From: an uncultured Porphyromonadaceae bacterium
Lineage (GTDB): Bacteria > Bacteroidota > Bacteroidia > Bacteroidales > Paludibacteraceae
Reading direction: 5' to 3'
NCBI GenBank assembly: GCA_937898265.1
Contig: CALEJM010000055.1
Span: 1-5,604, forward strand
Length of the DNA stretch: 5,604 nt
Within the stretch, counting starts at the first letter, position 1, and each line of letters starts with the position of its first letter. The translations under genes and the position numbers were made by a program. The notes beneath the pieces are model-generated. The model was not told the DNA's origin. It saw nothing but the letters and a program-made list of their open reading frames with translations, and did no database searches. Below are positions 1-5,604 of the stretch, piece by piece.

Positions 1-40
1 TTCCGAGATGACTTTTATGCTGTTACCAAAAAGGGTTGGA

Positions 41-571
41 CTAATGCAAGGCGCGCCAAAACTCCCAGATAACGATGCCGGCCGTGACGCTGACATTCAA
101 AGAGTGCTTTGTGCCAAACTGCGGCAACTCAACACATGCGCTGCTCATGTCGATAATCTGTTGGTCGACGCCAGCCACTTCGTTGCCAAGAACAACGGCG
201 TATTTCTTGGTTTTGTCCAAATGGAGGTCTGGCAACGAGATGCTTCCTTCTGCCAACTCGATAGAGAGGAGTTCGTAGCCTTGTTCCTTGAGTTGACGAC
301 ACGCCTCTACCGACGACTCGGCATAGCTCCAGTCTACACTGAACTCCGCGCCCAAAGCCGACTTATGAATCTCGGCATGTGGCGGTGTGGCGGTGATACC
401 GCAAAGCACGACATGCTGCACACGATAGGCGTCGGCTGTACGAAACACAGAGCCTACGTTGTGAAGACTGCGCACGTTGTCGAGCACCACGATGAAAGGG
501 AGCTTATCCGCCTGCTTGAACTCCTCAGAACTCAGGCGATGAATCTCCTCGGTCAGTAGTTTACGAGCCAT
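41..571 (-). CDS. SpoU/TrmH-family RNA 2'-O-methyltransferase (SPOUT fold)
   Basis: This 176-residue protein is probably a cytoplasmic SAM-dependent enzyme that methylates a ribose 2'-OH in tRNA or rRNA. All three SpoU motifs are visible. Motif 1 is at about residues 31-45 (DNVRSLHNVGSVFRT), with the Asn and Arg typical of the catalytic site. Motif 2 is at 127-135 (VLGNEVAGV). Motif 3 is at 150-166 (ending GTKHSLNVSVTAGI), the part that forms the trefoil knot and SAM pocket. The length suits a minimal SPOUT catalytic domain without the N-terminal substrate-binding domain of RlmB-type enzymes, so the target RNA cannot be read from the sequence. The ATG lies 3 bases after the mtnN stop, so the two genes are almost certainly co-transcribed. 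No purine-rich ribosome site precedes it, as is common in Bacteroidota. The family call is firm; the specific substrate (TrmH, TrmL or other) is open. Confidence 0.93.
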   Translation of the reverse strand: MARKLLTEEIHRLSSEEFKQADKLPFIVVLDNVRSLHNVGSVFRTADAYRVQHVVLCGITATPPHAEIHKSALGAEFSVDWSYAESSVEACRQLKEQGYELLSIELAEGSISLPDLHLDKTKKYAVVLGNEVAGVDQQIIDMSSACVELPQFGTKHSLNVSVTAGIVIWEFWRALH

Positions 572-574
572 AGT

Positions 575-1264
575 TTAGATGCGGGTGATGAGTTGACGAA
601 GTACAGCAAAGGTGGTCTGAGGCGCAATGGTCCAGAAGTCTTTGTATTGTGCTGCGTTGTCGTGCTCCATGCCTGGGGTGTCGCTTATAACGCGGAACGA
701 GAGGAAAGGCACGTTGTGAACGTGACAAACATGGGCTATTGCGGTGCTCTCCATGTCAACGGCAAGGCCTTCTGGGAAGTTCTTCTTGATAGCATCAACC
801 ATCTCGACGTTGAAGATAAACTGATCGCCGGTGCAGATAAGTCCAAAGTGCATGTGTTCATCGGCCAGGCTACGTGCTGCAGCAAGGATGTCGGCAGGTG
901 CAGAGAAACGGGAAGGGAGTCCTTGAACCTGACCCCAATCGCCACAACCACACCAGACGTCGTGATAGGAACATGTCTCGCCAACAACGATGTCGCCGAC
1001 GCGAACCTGTTTGCCCAAGCCGCCAGCAACGCCACTATTGATAACGATATCAGGACGGAAATGAGCGATGAGTTCGGTGGTCATCATGGCTGCATTGACC
1101 TTGCCGATGCCACAACGCAACAGGGCAACGAGGTGGTTGCCCATCATGCCTTTGATATAGGTAGTGGTGGTGAGTTGCTCTACTTCGCTGTCGGTAAAGA
1201 GGTTCTTCATGAGATTCTCTTCCGACTCCATAGCTACGATGATAGCAATTCTTTTATTTTCCAT
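575..1264 (-). CDS. mtnN: 5'-methylthioadenosine/S-adenosylhomocysteine nucleosidase
   Basis: The 229-residue cytoplasmic enzyme cleaves adenine from methylthioadenosine and S-adenosylhomocysteine (SAH), feeding the activated methyl cycle and methionine salvage. The sequence follows the MTAN/Pfs family from end to end. It has an N-terminal AMESE (11-15), whose last Glu aligns with catalytic Glu12 of the E. coli enzyme. NSGVAGGL (76-83) is the phosphorylase-fold glycine-rich loop. TGDQFI follows at 145-150. VDMEST (169-174) supplies the Met-Glu pair that binds the ribose, and RVISD (191-195) ends in the Asp that protonates the adenine. Length is normal (about 230). The ATG at 1264 gives the expected N-terminus. 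It sits 29 bases after the mnmA reading frame ends and 3 bases before the methyltransferase gene, whose by-product SAH is its substrate. Futalosine hydrolase is a related alternative, but the overall match is better to MtnN. Confidence 0.93.
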   Translation of the reverse strand: MENKRIAIIVAMESEENLMKNLFTDSEVEQLTTTTYIKGMMGNHLVALLRCGIGKVNAAMMTTELIAHFRPDIVINSGVAGGLGKQVRVGDIVVGETCSYHDVWCGCGDWGQVQGLPSRFSAPADILAAARSLADEHMHFGLICTGDQFIFNVEMVDAIKKNFPEGLAVDMESTAIAHVCHVHNVPFLSFRVISDTPGMEHDNAAQYKDFWTIAPQTTFAVLRQLITRI

Positions 1265-1293
1265 TATTATATGCTGTATTTGTATGTTTTATC

Positions 1294-1611
1294 TTAATCA
1301 ATGAATCCGCCGCCTACGAGTCGACCGTCTTGGAAAAACACTACCGACTGACCTGGTGTAACACCCCAAACGGGTTCGTTGAAACGGACTACGATACGAC
1401 CTTCGGCAAACTCTACGCGGGCTGCTGTCGGAGCGCTTCGGTAGCGAATCTGCGCCATCACTTCGGGGTGGGTGCGAACAAAGTCTTCGTCGGTGAAACG
1501 GTAGTTAGACGCCTCGAGGGATGAGGTATAGAGGGCTTCGCGGCGACCGAGCATGACACGGTTGCTCTCGGCGTTGATATTGCAGACGTACATCGGCTCG
1601 CCCAACGCTAT
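1294..1611 (-). pseudogene. mnmA: C-terminal part of MnmA, detached from its start
   Basis: This frame encodes the last part of an MnmA, from IALGEPMYV through LGRREALY to the characteristic ending PVWGVTPGQSVVFF...GGGFID. It is the C-terminal domain only and contains no catalytic residue. No ATG starts it at the right place. A TTG at 1603-1605 is the only nearby start-like codon, and it corresponds to the internal leucine of IALG, so independent translation is doubtful. An in-frame TGA at 1615-1617 closes it upstream. Its first codons end mostly in G or C (GCG, GGC, GAG, CCG, TAC, GTC, TGC), in contrast to the A-ending codons of the duplicate just before it. That fits two different parental sequences. 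Confidence 0.75.
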
Positions 1612-1652
1612 GCGTCAATCGCTGTTACAAATGCTGGTTTTCCCAATGCTAT
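1571..1652 (-). repeat. Diverged 41-base direct duplication inside mnmA
   Basis: Two adjacent 41-base units (1612-1652 read first, 1571-1611 second) encode equivalent stretches of MnmA: IALGKPAFVTAIDA and IALGEPMYVCNINA. By my hand alignment only 22 of 41 bases match, and many differences are at third codon positions, so the units are homologous but old. The first unit uses A-ending codons (GCA, GGA, AAA, CCA, GCA, GTA, ACA); the second uses G/C-ending ones. The unit length shifts the frame and brings up the TAG at 1608-1610. Confidence 0.85.
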
Positions 1653-2417
1653 CCCTAACCCCTTGCGCTGACCAATGGTGTAGTTGACAAACCCCTGGTG
1701 CTGACCCACGACTTTACCATTTACATCAACATAGTCGCCTGGACGACATACCTCGGAGTAGTTTGGAACGTTCTCCGCCAAGAAACGACGGTAGTCGTCA
1801 TCGGGGACAAAGCAGATTTCTTGACTCTCGCTTTTTTTAGAGAGTCGCTCAAAGCCATGATTGGCAGCAATCTCACGAACCTGCGGTTTGGTGAGTTGCG
1901 AAAGAGGGAAAAGCGTATGGGTAAGCATCTCCTCCGAGACATGCCACAAGAAATAGGTCTGGTCTTTGTGATTGTCTACTGCATGCTTGAGATAGACATG
2001 GTCGCCGAATTGTTCAATCTGAGCGTAGTGACCGGTGGCAATATATTCGCAGCCAAGTTCTTGGGCTTTCTCCCACAGTTTACCCCATTTTATGGTGGCG
2101 TTACAGATGACACATGGGTTAGGCGTACGACCTTTTAGGTACTCGCTTATGAAGTTATCGATAACAGAAGCTTTGAAATCTTCACGGAGGTCGAGGATAT
2201 TATGTTCAAAGCCTAAACGATTCGCCATATGCTTAGCCTCCATGATGGCATCGATGGTGCAGCAACCTTTTTCTTTTGAGATGCAGCTTTCCGACATTGA
2301 GTCGTAGGTACGATAGGTGACGCCTACGAGTTCGTAGCCCTGCTCCTGCAACAAGATAGCTGAGACGGTGCTGTCTATGCCACCGCTCATCGCCATCAAG
2401 ACTTTTCCCTTTTTCAT
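1608..2417 (-). CDS. mnmA: N-terminal part of MnmA: PP-loop and catalytic domain, truncated
   Basis: This is the open frame that starts the broken mnmA. It has 269 residues where about 360 are expected. Visible elements are the ATP-pyrophosphatase PP-loop SGGIDS (11-16), the NPCVIC segment with the first catalytic cysteine C102, GHYA (129-132), KDQTYFL (151-157), and SQEICFV with the second, persulfide-forming cysteine C202. All known active-site residues are therefore present. The central-domain signature TIGQRKGLGIALG (247-259) is followed by 10 more residues and a stop, so the C-terminal beta-barrel domain, which helps hold the tRNA, is missing. The ATG at 2417 fits the family start, with the PP-loop close behind it. 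It begins only 14 bases beyond the poly-T run of the preceding terminator, so its promoter is unclear. A truncated product of this kind would probably be unstable or unable to bind tRNA properly (inference). Confidence 0.8.
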   Translation of the reverse strand: MKKGKVLMAMSGGIDSTVSAILLQEQGYELVGVTYRTYDSMSESCISKEKGCCTIDAIMEAKHMANRLGFEHNILDLREDFKASVIDNFISEYLKGRTPNPCVICNATIKWGKLWEKAQELGCEYIATGHYAQIEQFGDHVYLKHAVDNHKDQTYFLWHVSEEMLTHTLFPLSQLTKPQVREIAANHGFERLSKKSESQEICFVPDDDYRRFLAENVPNYSEVCRPGDYVDVNGKVVGQHQGFVNYTIGQRKGLGIALGKPAFVTAIDA

Positions 2418-2430
2418 CGTTAATAAGAAA

Positions 2431-2468
2431 TAATCAAAAAGAAGGAAGATGTTTTCGCACCTTCCTTC
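2431..2468 (-). terminator. Rho-independent terminator of the T9SS cargo/outer-membrane operon
   Basis: Read on the minus strand, an 11-base stem arm GAAGGAAGGTG (2458-2468) pairs with CATCTTCCTTC (2441-2451), with one G-U wobble, around the loop CGAAAA. It is followed directly by TTTTTGATTA (2431-2440). It lies 29 bases after the stop of the 334-residue protein and 23 bases before the mnmA ATG, so it separates the surface operon from the RNA-modification genes. Confidence 0.85.
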
Positions 2469-2497
2469 CCTTTCTATGAAAACTTTAAGATCTAATC

Positions 2498-3502
2498 TTA
2501 TCTTTTGTACTTCTTGTTGTTGTTAGCTTTCTTAGTTTTGAACTCAGAAATGTGGTGAGTATTTGGATAACCCTTTTCATTCTGACGTTCCCACTTGGTG
2601 TGGTAAGGAATGTAACAGTTACAAGTATGACGCTCGCCAACATGCCAAAGAACGGTGAAGCGGCAACCGATCATGGCTGGGTTCACGTTTTTGTCAAGGA
2701 ATTGGTTAGAGGTAAAGAGGCTGTTCAACTTCACGTCGGTAACGTCGGTGTTGCCACCAGAAGGGATACCGATTACGTTGCCTTCGTCAGCATTCATGTG
2801 AATATTGAAAAGACCGTAGTCGGCAAAGAAACCTACGCGATAGTAGTGTTTAGCCTTACGGTTTCCTGGATAGATGCTCCAACCCATCTCAAGGGTAGCT
2901 GCAACGTTCAAGTCGGTCTTGAAGCTGTTGCTGCCGCTCAACTTCTTGTCGAGGAAGAAGTGGTCAGGTTGGTTCTCAAAAGGAACGATAGACCATGGAT
3001 AGGTACCATAAGTGTGGATTCTTGCCCATGAGTTAGATGTGGCAAAGAGGTTCAAACCAACTTTGGCACCAACCAAGAAATAGAATGAGCGGAAACGAGC
3101 ACCCAAACGAACTGGGAGATTGACGTAACCAACATTATAGTTGTCGTTGAACTTTGTGAAGTTGTATGAGTAAACGAAGTCCTCACCTTCGGTATCGGTC
3201 ATATTGACGTCAACAATGAAGTCTTCACGTTTTGAGAATGTGTTCTTCCAGTCGAACTCAAAGCCCACATTGAAAATGAAGTTCTTTTTCTTCACTTCGT
3301 AGCCCACACCAAGCAAAGCGCCTGGACCACCGAGGGAAGTGACGTATGGAGCTTGGTGGAAGAGGTTGGCATAACCTAAGCCACCCCATGCACAAAGGAA
3401 GTTATCAGGGTAATTCAGTTGGGCTTTGGCAGCTGGTGCTGCGATGGTCATCAAGACCACCGCAATCACCGCTGTTATTTTTGAAAACAATTTGTTATTC
3501 AT
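2498..3502 (-). CDS. Exported outer-membrane beta-barrel-like protein with basic C-terminal tail
   Basis: No specific function is recognised for this 334-residue protein. It starts with a clear signal peptide: Lys near the N-terminus, a hydrophobic core at 9-23, and AKA/Q cleavage predicted after residue 27. The mature part is rich in aromatic and Gly residues with alternating hydrophobic stretches, such as NVGYVNLPVRLGARF (122-137), FYFLVGAKVGLNLF (140-153), YRVGFFADYGLF (221-232) and IGCRFTVLWHV (278-288). This is the pattern of porin-like barrels in Bacteroidota, and the segment at 122-153 recalls the PorT-like/OMP_b-brl families (inference). After the last likely strand there are about 45 more residues holding HTCNC (292-296) and a Lys/Asn-rich end (KTKKANNNKKYKR). 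The ATG is 5 bases after the stop of the T9SS cargo gene, so the pair is co-transcribed and may act together at the cell surface. A PorP/SprF-type partner was considered, but its N-terminal signature is not evident. Confidence 0.8.
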   Translation of the reverse strand: MNNKLFSKITAVIAVVLMTIAAPAAKAQLNYPDNFLCAWGGLGYANLFHQAPYVTSLGGPGALLGVGYEVKKKNFIFNVGFEFDWKNTFSKREDFIVDVNMTDTEGEDFVYSYNFTKFNDNYNVGYVNLPVRLGARFRSFYFLVGAKVGLNLFATSNSWARIHTYGTYPWSIVPFENQPDHFFLDKKLSGSNSFKTDLNVAATLEMGWSIYPGNRKAKHYYRVGFFADYGLFNIHMNADEGNVIGIPSGGNTDVTDVKLNSLFTSNQFLDKNVNPAMIGCRFTVLWHVGERHTCNCYIPYHTKWERQNEKGYPNTHHISEFKTKKANNNKKYKR

Positions 3503-3507
3503 CTTTC

Positions 3508-5604
3508 TTACTTCTTAACTACTACTCTAAAGGTCTCTTTCTCGCCGCTGTCGGTGGTAACATCCAAGAGATACATACCATCTTTGAATGGAGCTTCCAT
3601 GGTGTTTTGACCTTCAGTCATTGGAGCGCTCTTAAGCAAGATACCGGTTACTGTCCAAAGTTTAGCAGTACCGCCGCTTGGTACTCTGATGGTGATAGGA
3701 GCGCCATAGGTGAGTACGCTTGGGTAAGCGGTGATAGTTGGGAGTGCAGCACGTGGTGTTACTGGGCAGGTGAAGAGTTGTGTGCCGTCGGCAAGAGTAA
3801 CGAGAACTTGATATTCGTCACCGAAGTCGAAGGTGTTGCCTTCACCAAGGTAATAGTATGCACCAGTTGCACCTGGGATTTGAGCACCGTTGAGATACCA
3901 TTGATAGCTCTTGAAGTCCAAGCCGCCGTTGTAGTCTTTGTTTTTCAAAGAAAGCACGTTGCCGAACTTTTGGATTACTACGGTGTCAGGGATAAGGATG
4001 GTGTAGTCGAATGGAACGCGTGTCTCACCGCAGTGGTAAACGCTATCCCAAAGGACGAGTGTTGCACTATAGTTGCCTGGACGAACAGGTTGTGGCAATA
4101 CGAGGTCGATTGAAGAACCATCTTCAAGGATACCGTCGAAGTCGGTGAAGCCTTGAGCTTTTGCTGCTTGACCGAACTCTAAGCGATAGTCGGTAGGAGT
4201 AATAGAGCCGCGATCGACGAACGATACCAGGAATGAGGAGTCGTCAGCGCAGATCATGCTGAGTTCATTGACAGTTACGTCGGTTGCAGGGTTAACAATC
4301 AAGTTGAGCGTTACAACTGAGTCACAACCTGTGGCTGTTGTACCATTCCAGGTGTAAGTACCGGTGGTGGTGTATTGGCTACCGTTGAAGTTCATCACTG
4401 TGCCTTCGCAGACGATTGTGTCAATTTCTGTAGTCATTACATCGTTAACGGTCAAGTCAAGAATCAAGATACTGTCGCAACCGATTGCGTTAGGTACGGT
4501 GTCCTGAATGTAGGTTGTTTCAGTATAGGTGTTACCACGCCATGGGAATGATTGGCCTTGGCAGATTGAACGTTTGGTGATTGAAGTGGTTGATTGGATC
4601 TCAGGAACGTTGATGTCGTATTCAACGGTATCACGACAAGCACCATCAGACATACTTGCGATAAGTCGAACATGGAACTGACCGCCTTCGTCTGGGAACT
4701 CAACCAATGGGCTCTCTGTTGTGAGTGTTTGACCGTTGACTGTCCATTCGTATTCGTCGCAGACTTGACCTGTCAAGTTACCGTTTACGTCTTTAACTGT
4801 ACTGAGGTTGTTGAATTGCATTTTGTTTTTGCACTCAGCAGGAGCATGGGTAAAGGTTGCTTGAGCAAATGGCCAACGTGGGGCCAAAGAAACCTTCAGG
4901 TTGAAGAAGCAGTTGTGCATACCTTTGTACATAACTTTACAGATATATACGCCAGTATCGTTAGGTTGTGGATAGTATGATTGAGCGGTTGATACTACGG
5001 TGTGGTTAGGGTCGCTTTGACGATACCATTCGTAGTCGAAGCCTTCAGGAGCTGTTACTGCAGTGATTGCCTCGTTACCGCAGCTCAAACCTTTAACCTC
5101 GCCAGAAGCACAGTTCAAGAGGAAGTATGCGTAACCATAGTGACCAGATTGTGAGCAGTCGTAGGTTGTCAAACGAATCTTGATGTGTTGGTTCATATAG
5201 TTGGTGAGGTTCAAGCCCATCAAAGTCCAGTCTTTCCAACGGATGCCAGTACCTACTGAGTTCCAGTCTTGGGTGTTGGTACCTGGGATAAAGTCGGCAG
5301 CACCGCAAGATGGGTCAATCAACTGGTTGTATTGGTTAAGGATTTGGATGGTGAAACGTGGTTGCTCTGCTGATGAGTGTGAAGGGTCTTCCAACACTAC
5401 TGCATATTGAAGCAAGAGGATGGTGTTGAGTGAGTCAACGGTAAATTCGTAAGTCAAGGTCTCAGCCTGAGCGCCGGTTGACCAGTTACCCAAACGTACA
5501 GATGCCAACTCACCGTTAGGGATGGTGCGGAGGCCGCCGTTGGTTTGAGGGTCGAATTCTGGGAGGTAGTGAACGGTGTGGCGGCTAGAGCTGCTGTTGT
5601 AACC
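3508..5604 (-). CDS. Modular cell-surface protein with type IX secretion C-terminal sorting domain (N-terminus beyond window)
   Basis: The frame stays open to the right edge, so 698 residues are seen and the signal peptide and start are missing; the TTG at 5506-5508 is merely internal. Numbering from the window edge, the visible parts are as follows. A beta-rich N-terminal module spans about 1-165 (SVRLGN, YAVVLEDP, QPRFTI). An Ig-like segment lies near 185-240 (YEWYRQ, NDTGVYICKV). A PKD-like segment lies near 255-335 (EYEWTVNGQ, FHVRLIAS). Two Cys/GCDS repeats are at 348-387 and 399-438. A second Ig-like segment lies near 539-617 (YQWYLNGAQIPGAT). A T9SS type A sorting domain covers about 623-698 (LWTVTG, DGMYLLDVTT, ending FRVVVKK). 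By family knowledge such proteins cross the outer membrane through the T9SS, lose the C-terminal domain and stay on the surface or are released. No catalytic domain is visible, so adhesion or glycan binding is a guess. It is followed at 5 bases by the barrel-like gene. Confidence 0.85.
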   Translation of the reverse strand, partial: GYNSSSSRHTVHYLPEFDPQTNGGLRTIPNGELASVRLGNWSTGAQAETLTYEFTVDSLNTILLLQYAVVLEDPSHSSAEQPRFTIQILNQYNQLIDPSCGAADFIPGTNTQDWNSVGTGIRWKDWTLMGLNLTNYMNQHIKIRLTTYDCSQSGHYGYAYFLLNCASGEVKGLSCGNEAITAVTAPEGFDYEWYRQSDPNHTVVSTAQSYYPQPNDTGVYICKVMYKGMHNCFFNLKVSLAPRWPFAQATFTHAPAECKNKMQFNNLSTVKDVNGNLTGQVCDEYEWTVNGQTLTTESPLVEFPDEGGQFHVRLIASMSDGACRDTVEYDINVPEIQSTTSITKRSICQGQSFPWRGNTYTETTYIQDTVPNAIGCDSILILDLTVNDVMTTEIDTIVCEGTVMNFNGSQYTTTGTYTWNGTTATGCDSVVTLNLIVNPATDVTVNELSMICADDSSFLVSFVDRGSITPTDYRLEFGQAAKAQGFTDFDGILEDGSSIDLVLPQPVRPGNYSATLVLWDSVYHCGETRVPFDYTILIPDTVVIQKFGNVLSLKNKDYNGGLDFKSYQWYLNGAQIPGATGAYYYLGEGNTFDFGDEYQVLVTLADGTQLFTCPVTPRAALPTITAYPSVLTYGAPITIRVPSGGTAKLWTVTGILLKSAPMTEGQNTMEAPFKDGMYLLDVTTDSGEKETFRVVVKK
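3511..3738 (-). other. T9SS type A C-terminal sorting domain
   Basis: The last 76 residues of the surface protein show the order expected of a T9SS sorting domain: a strand after Tyr-Pro (AYPSVLTYG), a short strand (ITIRV), LWTVTGILL, a Gly-Met-Tyr turn (DGMYLLDV) and a terminal KETFRVVVKK. The common PNP of the first motif is replaced by PSV, a tolerated variation as far as I know. The domain directs export and is normally cleaved off at the surface. Confidence 0.85.
4291..4563 (-). repeat. Two Cys/GCDS protein repeats in the surface protein
   Basis: Two 40-residue units, at 4444-4563 and 4291-4410, share the pattern C-x-G ... F/W-x-G-x-x-Y-x-x-x-x-x-Y ... GCDS-x-x-x-L-x-L-x-V-N. Each has one Cys near its start and one in GCDS, suggesting a disulfide within each unit. 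Eleven residues separate them. Similar repeats are common in large secreted Bacteroidota proteins and probably act as beta-sandwich spacers (inference). Confidence 0.75.

Larger units (their letters stand above)
1294..2417 (-). pseudogene. mnmA: tRNA-specific 2-thiouridylase MnmA, frame-disrupted by a 41-base duplicated segment
   Basis: MnmA uses ATP and persulfide sulfur to make 2-thiouridine at wobble position 34 of Lys, Glu and Gln tRNAs. The locus holds a whole gene in two frames. An N-terminal part (269 codons) stops at a TAG at 1608-1610, and a C-terminal part continues in the -1 frame to the TAA at 1294-1296. At the break, residues from IALG onward are encoded twice, at 1612-1652 and again at 1571-1611. 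Deleting one 41-base copy joins residues 1-255 to the C-terminal part and gives 360 residues, the usual MnmA length. Ribosomal frameshifting is an unlikely rescue. The downstream frame is closed by a TGA at 1615-1617, so a slip would have to fall in the roughly 10 bases between that TGA and the TAG, where there is no slippery heptamer. Either the gene is inactivated (other mnmA copies are common in Bacteroidota) or the assembly is chimeric here. Confidence 0.85.

Noticed and set aside
1..40. Possible terminator after the SpoU methyltransferase gene
   Set aside because: Only a weak four-base CCAA/TTGG match is seen, without a stable stem plus T-run. The next gene lies outside the window.
8..559. 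Plus-strand open frame (183 codons) opposite the SpoU methyltransferase gene
   Set aside because: The minus-strand product carries all three SpoU motifs. The plus-strand product matches nothing I recognise and is explained by codon bias.
1265..1293. Possible separate promoter or terminator between mnmA and mtnN
   Set aside because: The 29 bases are AT-rich but show no hairpin and no convincing TAnnTTTG element.
593..1297. Long plus-strand open frame (234 codons) opposite mtnN
   Set aside because: It is an antisense shadow. It lies over a gene with all MtnN motifs, and its translation is low-complexity and His/Val-rich with no recognisable domain.
1608..1660. Programmed -1 frameshift joining the two mnmA parts
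   Set aside because: The heptamer GGGAAAA is present, but the -1 frame meets a TGA at 1615-1617 before the C-terminal part, and nothing slippery lies between that TGA and the TAG.
2486..2500. Small inverted repeat TAAGAT/ATCTTA at the stop of the 334-residue protein
   Set aside because: The six-base AT-rich stem has a three-base loop and no T-run. The much stronger hairpin at 2441-2468 explains termination.
3346..4113. Plus-strand open frame (255 codons) spanning the boundary of the two surface genes
   Set aside because: It crosses two well-supported minus-strand genes, and its translation shows no family features.

Overview
The window looks like Bacteroidota, most likely order Bacteroidales (Bacteroides/Prevotella-like). 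Three things point there: a surface protein ending in a type IX secretion (T9SS) C-terminal sorting domain, an outer-membrane beta-barrel-type protein, and start codons without purine-rich Shine-Dalgarno sequences. No marker gene fixes the genus. All convincing genes lie on the minus strand, so transcription runs from high to low coordinates.

Block 1 (5604 down to 2498) is a two-gene surface operon. A large modular T9SS cargo protein runs off the right edge of the window, so its N-terminus is missing. Five bases after its stop begins a 334-residue exported protein that resembles outer-membrane beta-barrels and carries an unusual Lys/Asn-rich tail. A clear intrinsic terminator (2431-2468) ends this unit.

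Block 2 (2417 down to 41) is a housekeeping, RNA-modification block: mnmA (tRNA 2-thiouridylase), then mtnN (MTA/SAH nucleosidase) 29 bases later, then a SpoU/TrmH-family RNA methyltransferase 3 bases after that. The last two fit together biochemically, because SAM-dependent methyltransferases release S-adenosylhomocysteine and MtnN hydrolyses it.

The most notable feature is that mnmA is broken. At 1571-1652 the same stretch of the protein is encoded twice in tandem, by two strongly diverged 41-base versions. Because 41 is not a multiple of three, the second version and the rest of the gene are out of frame behind a TAG. Removing exactly one 41-base copy restores a 360-codon MnmA of normal length. 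The divergence of the copies argues against a simple recent duplication. It suggests a joint between two different mnmA sequences, made either by recombination in the cell or by a chimeric assembly. I saw no CRISPR array, tRNA, rRNA, insertion sequence or evident new defence system.
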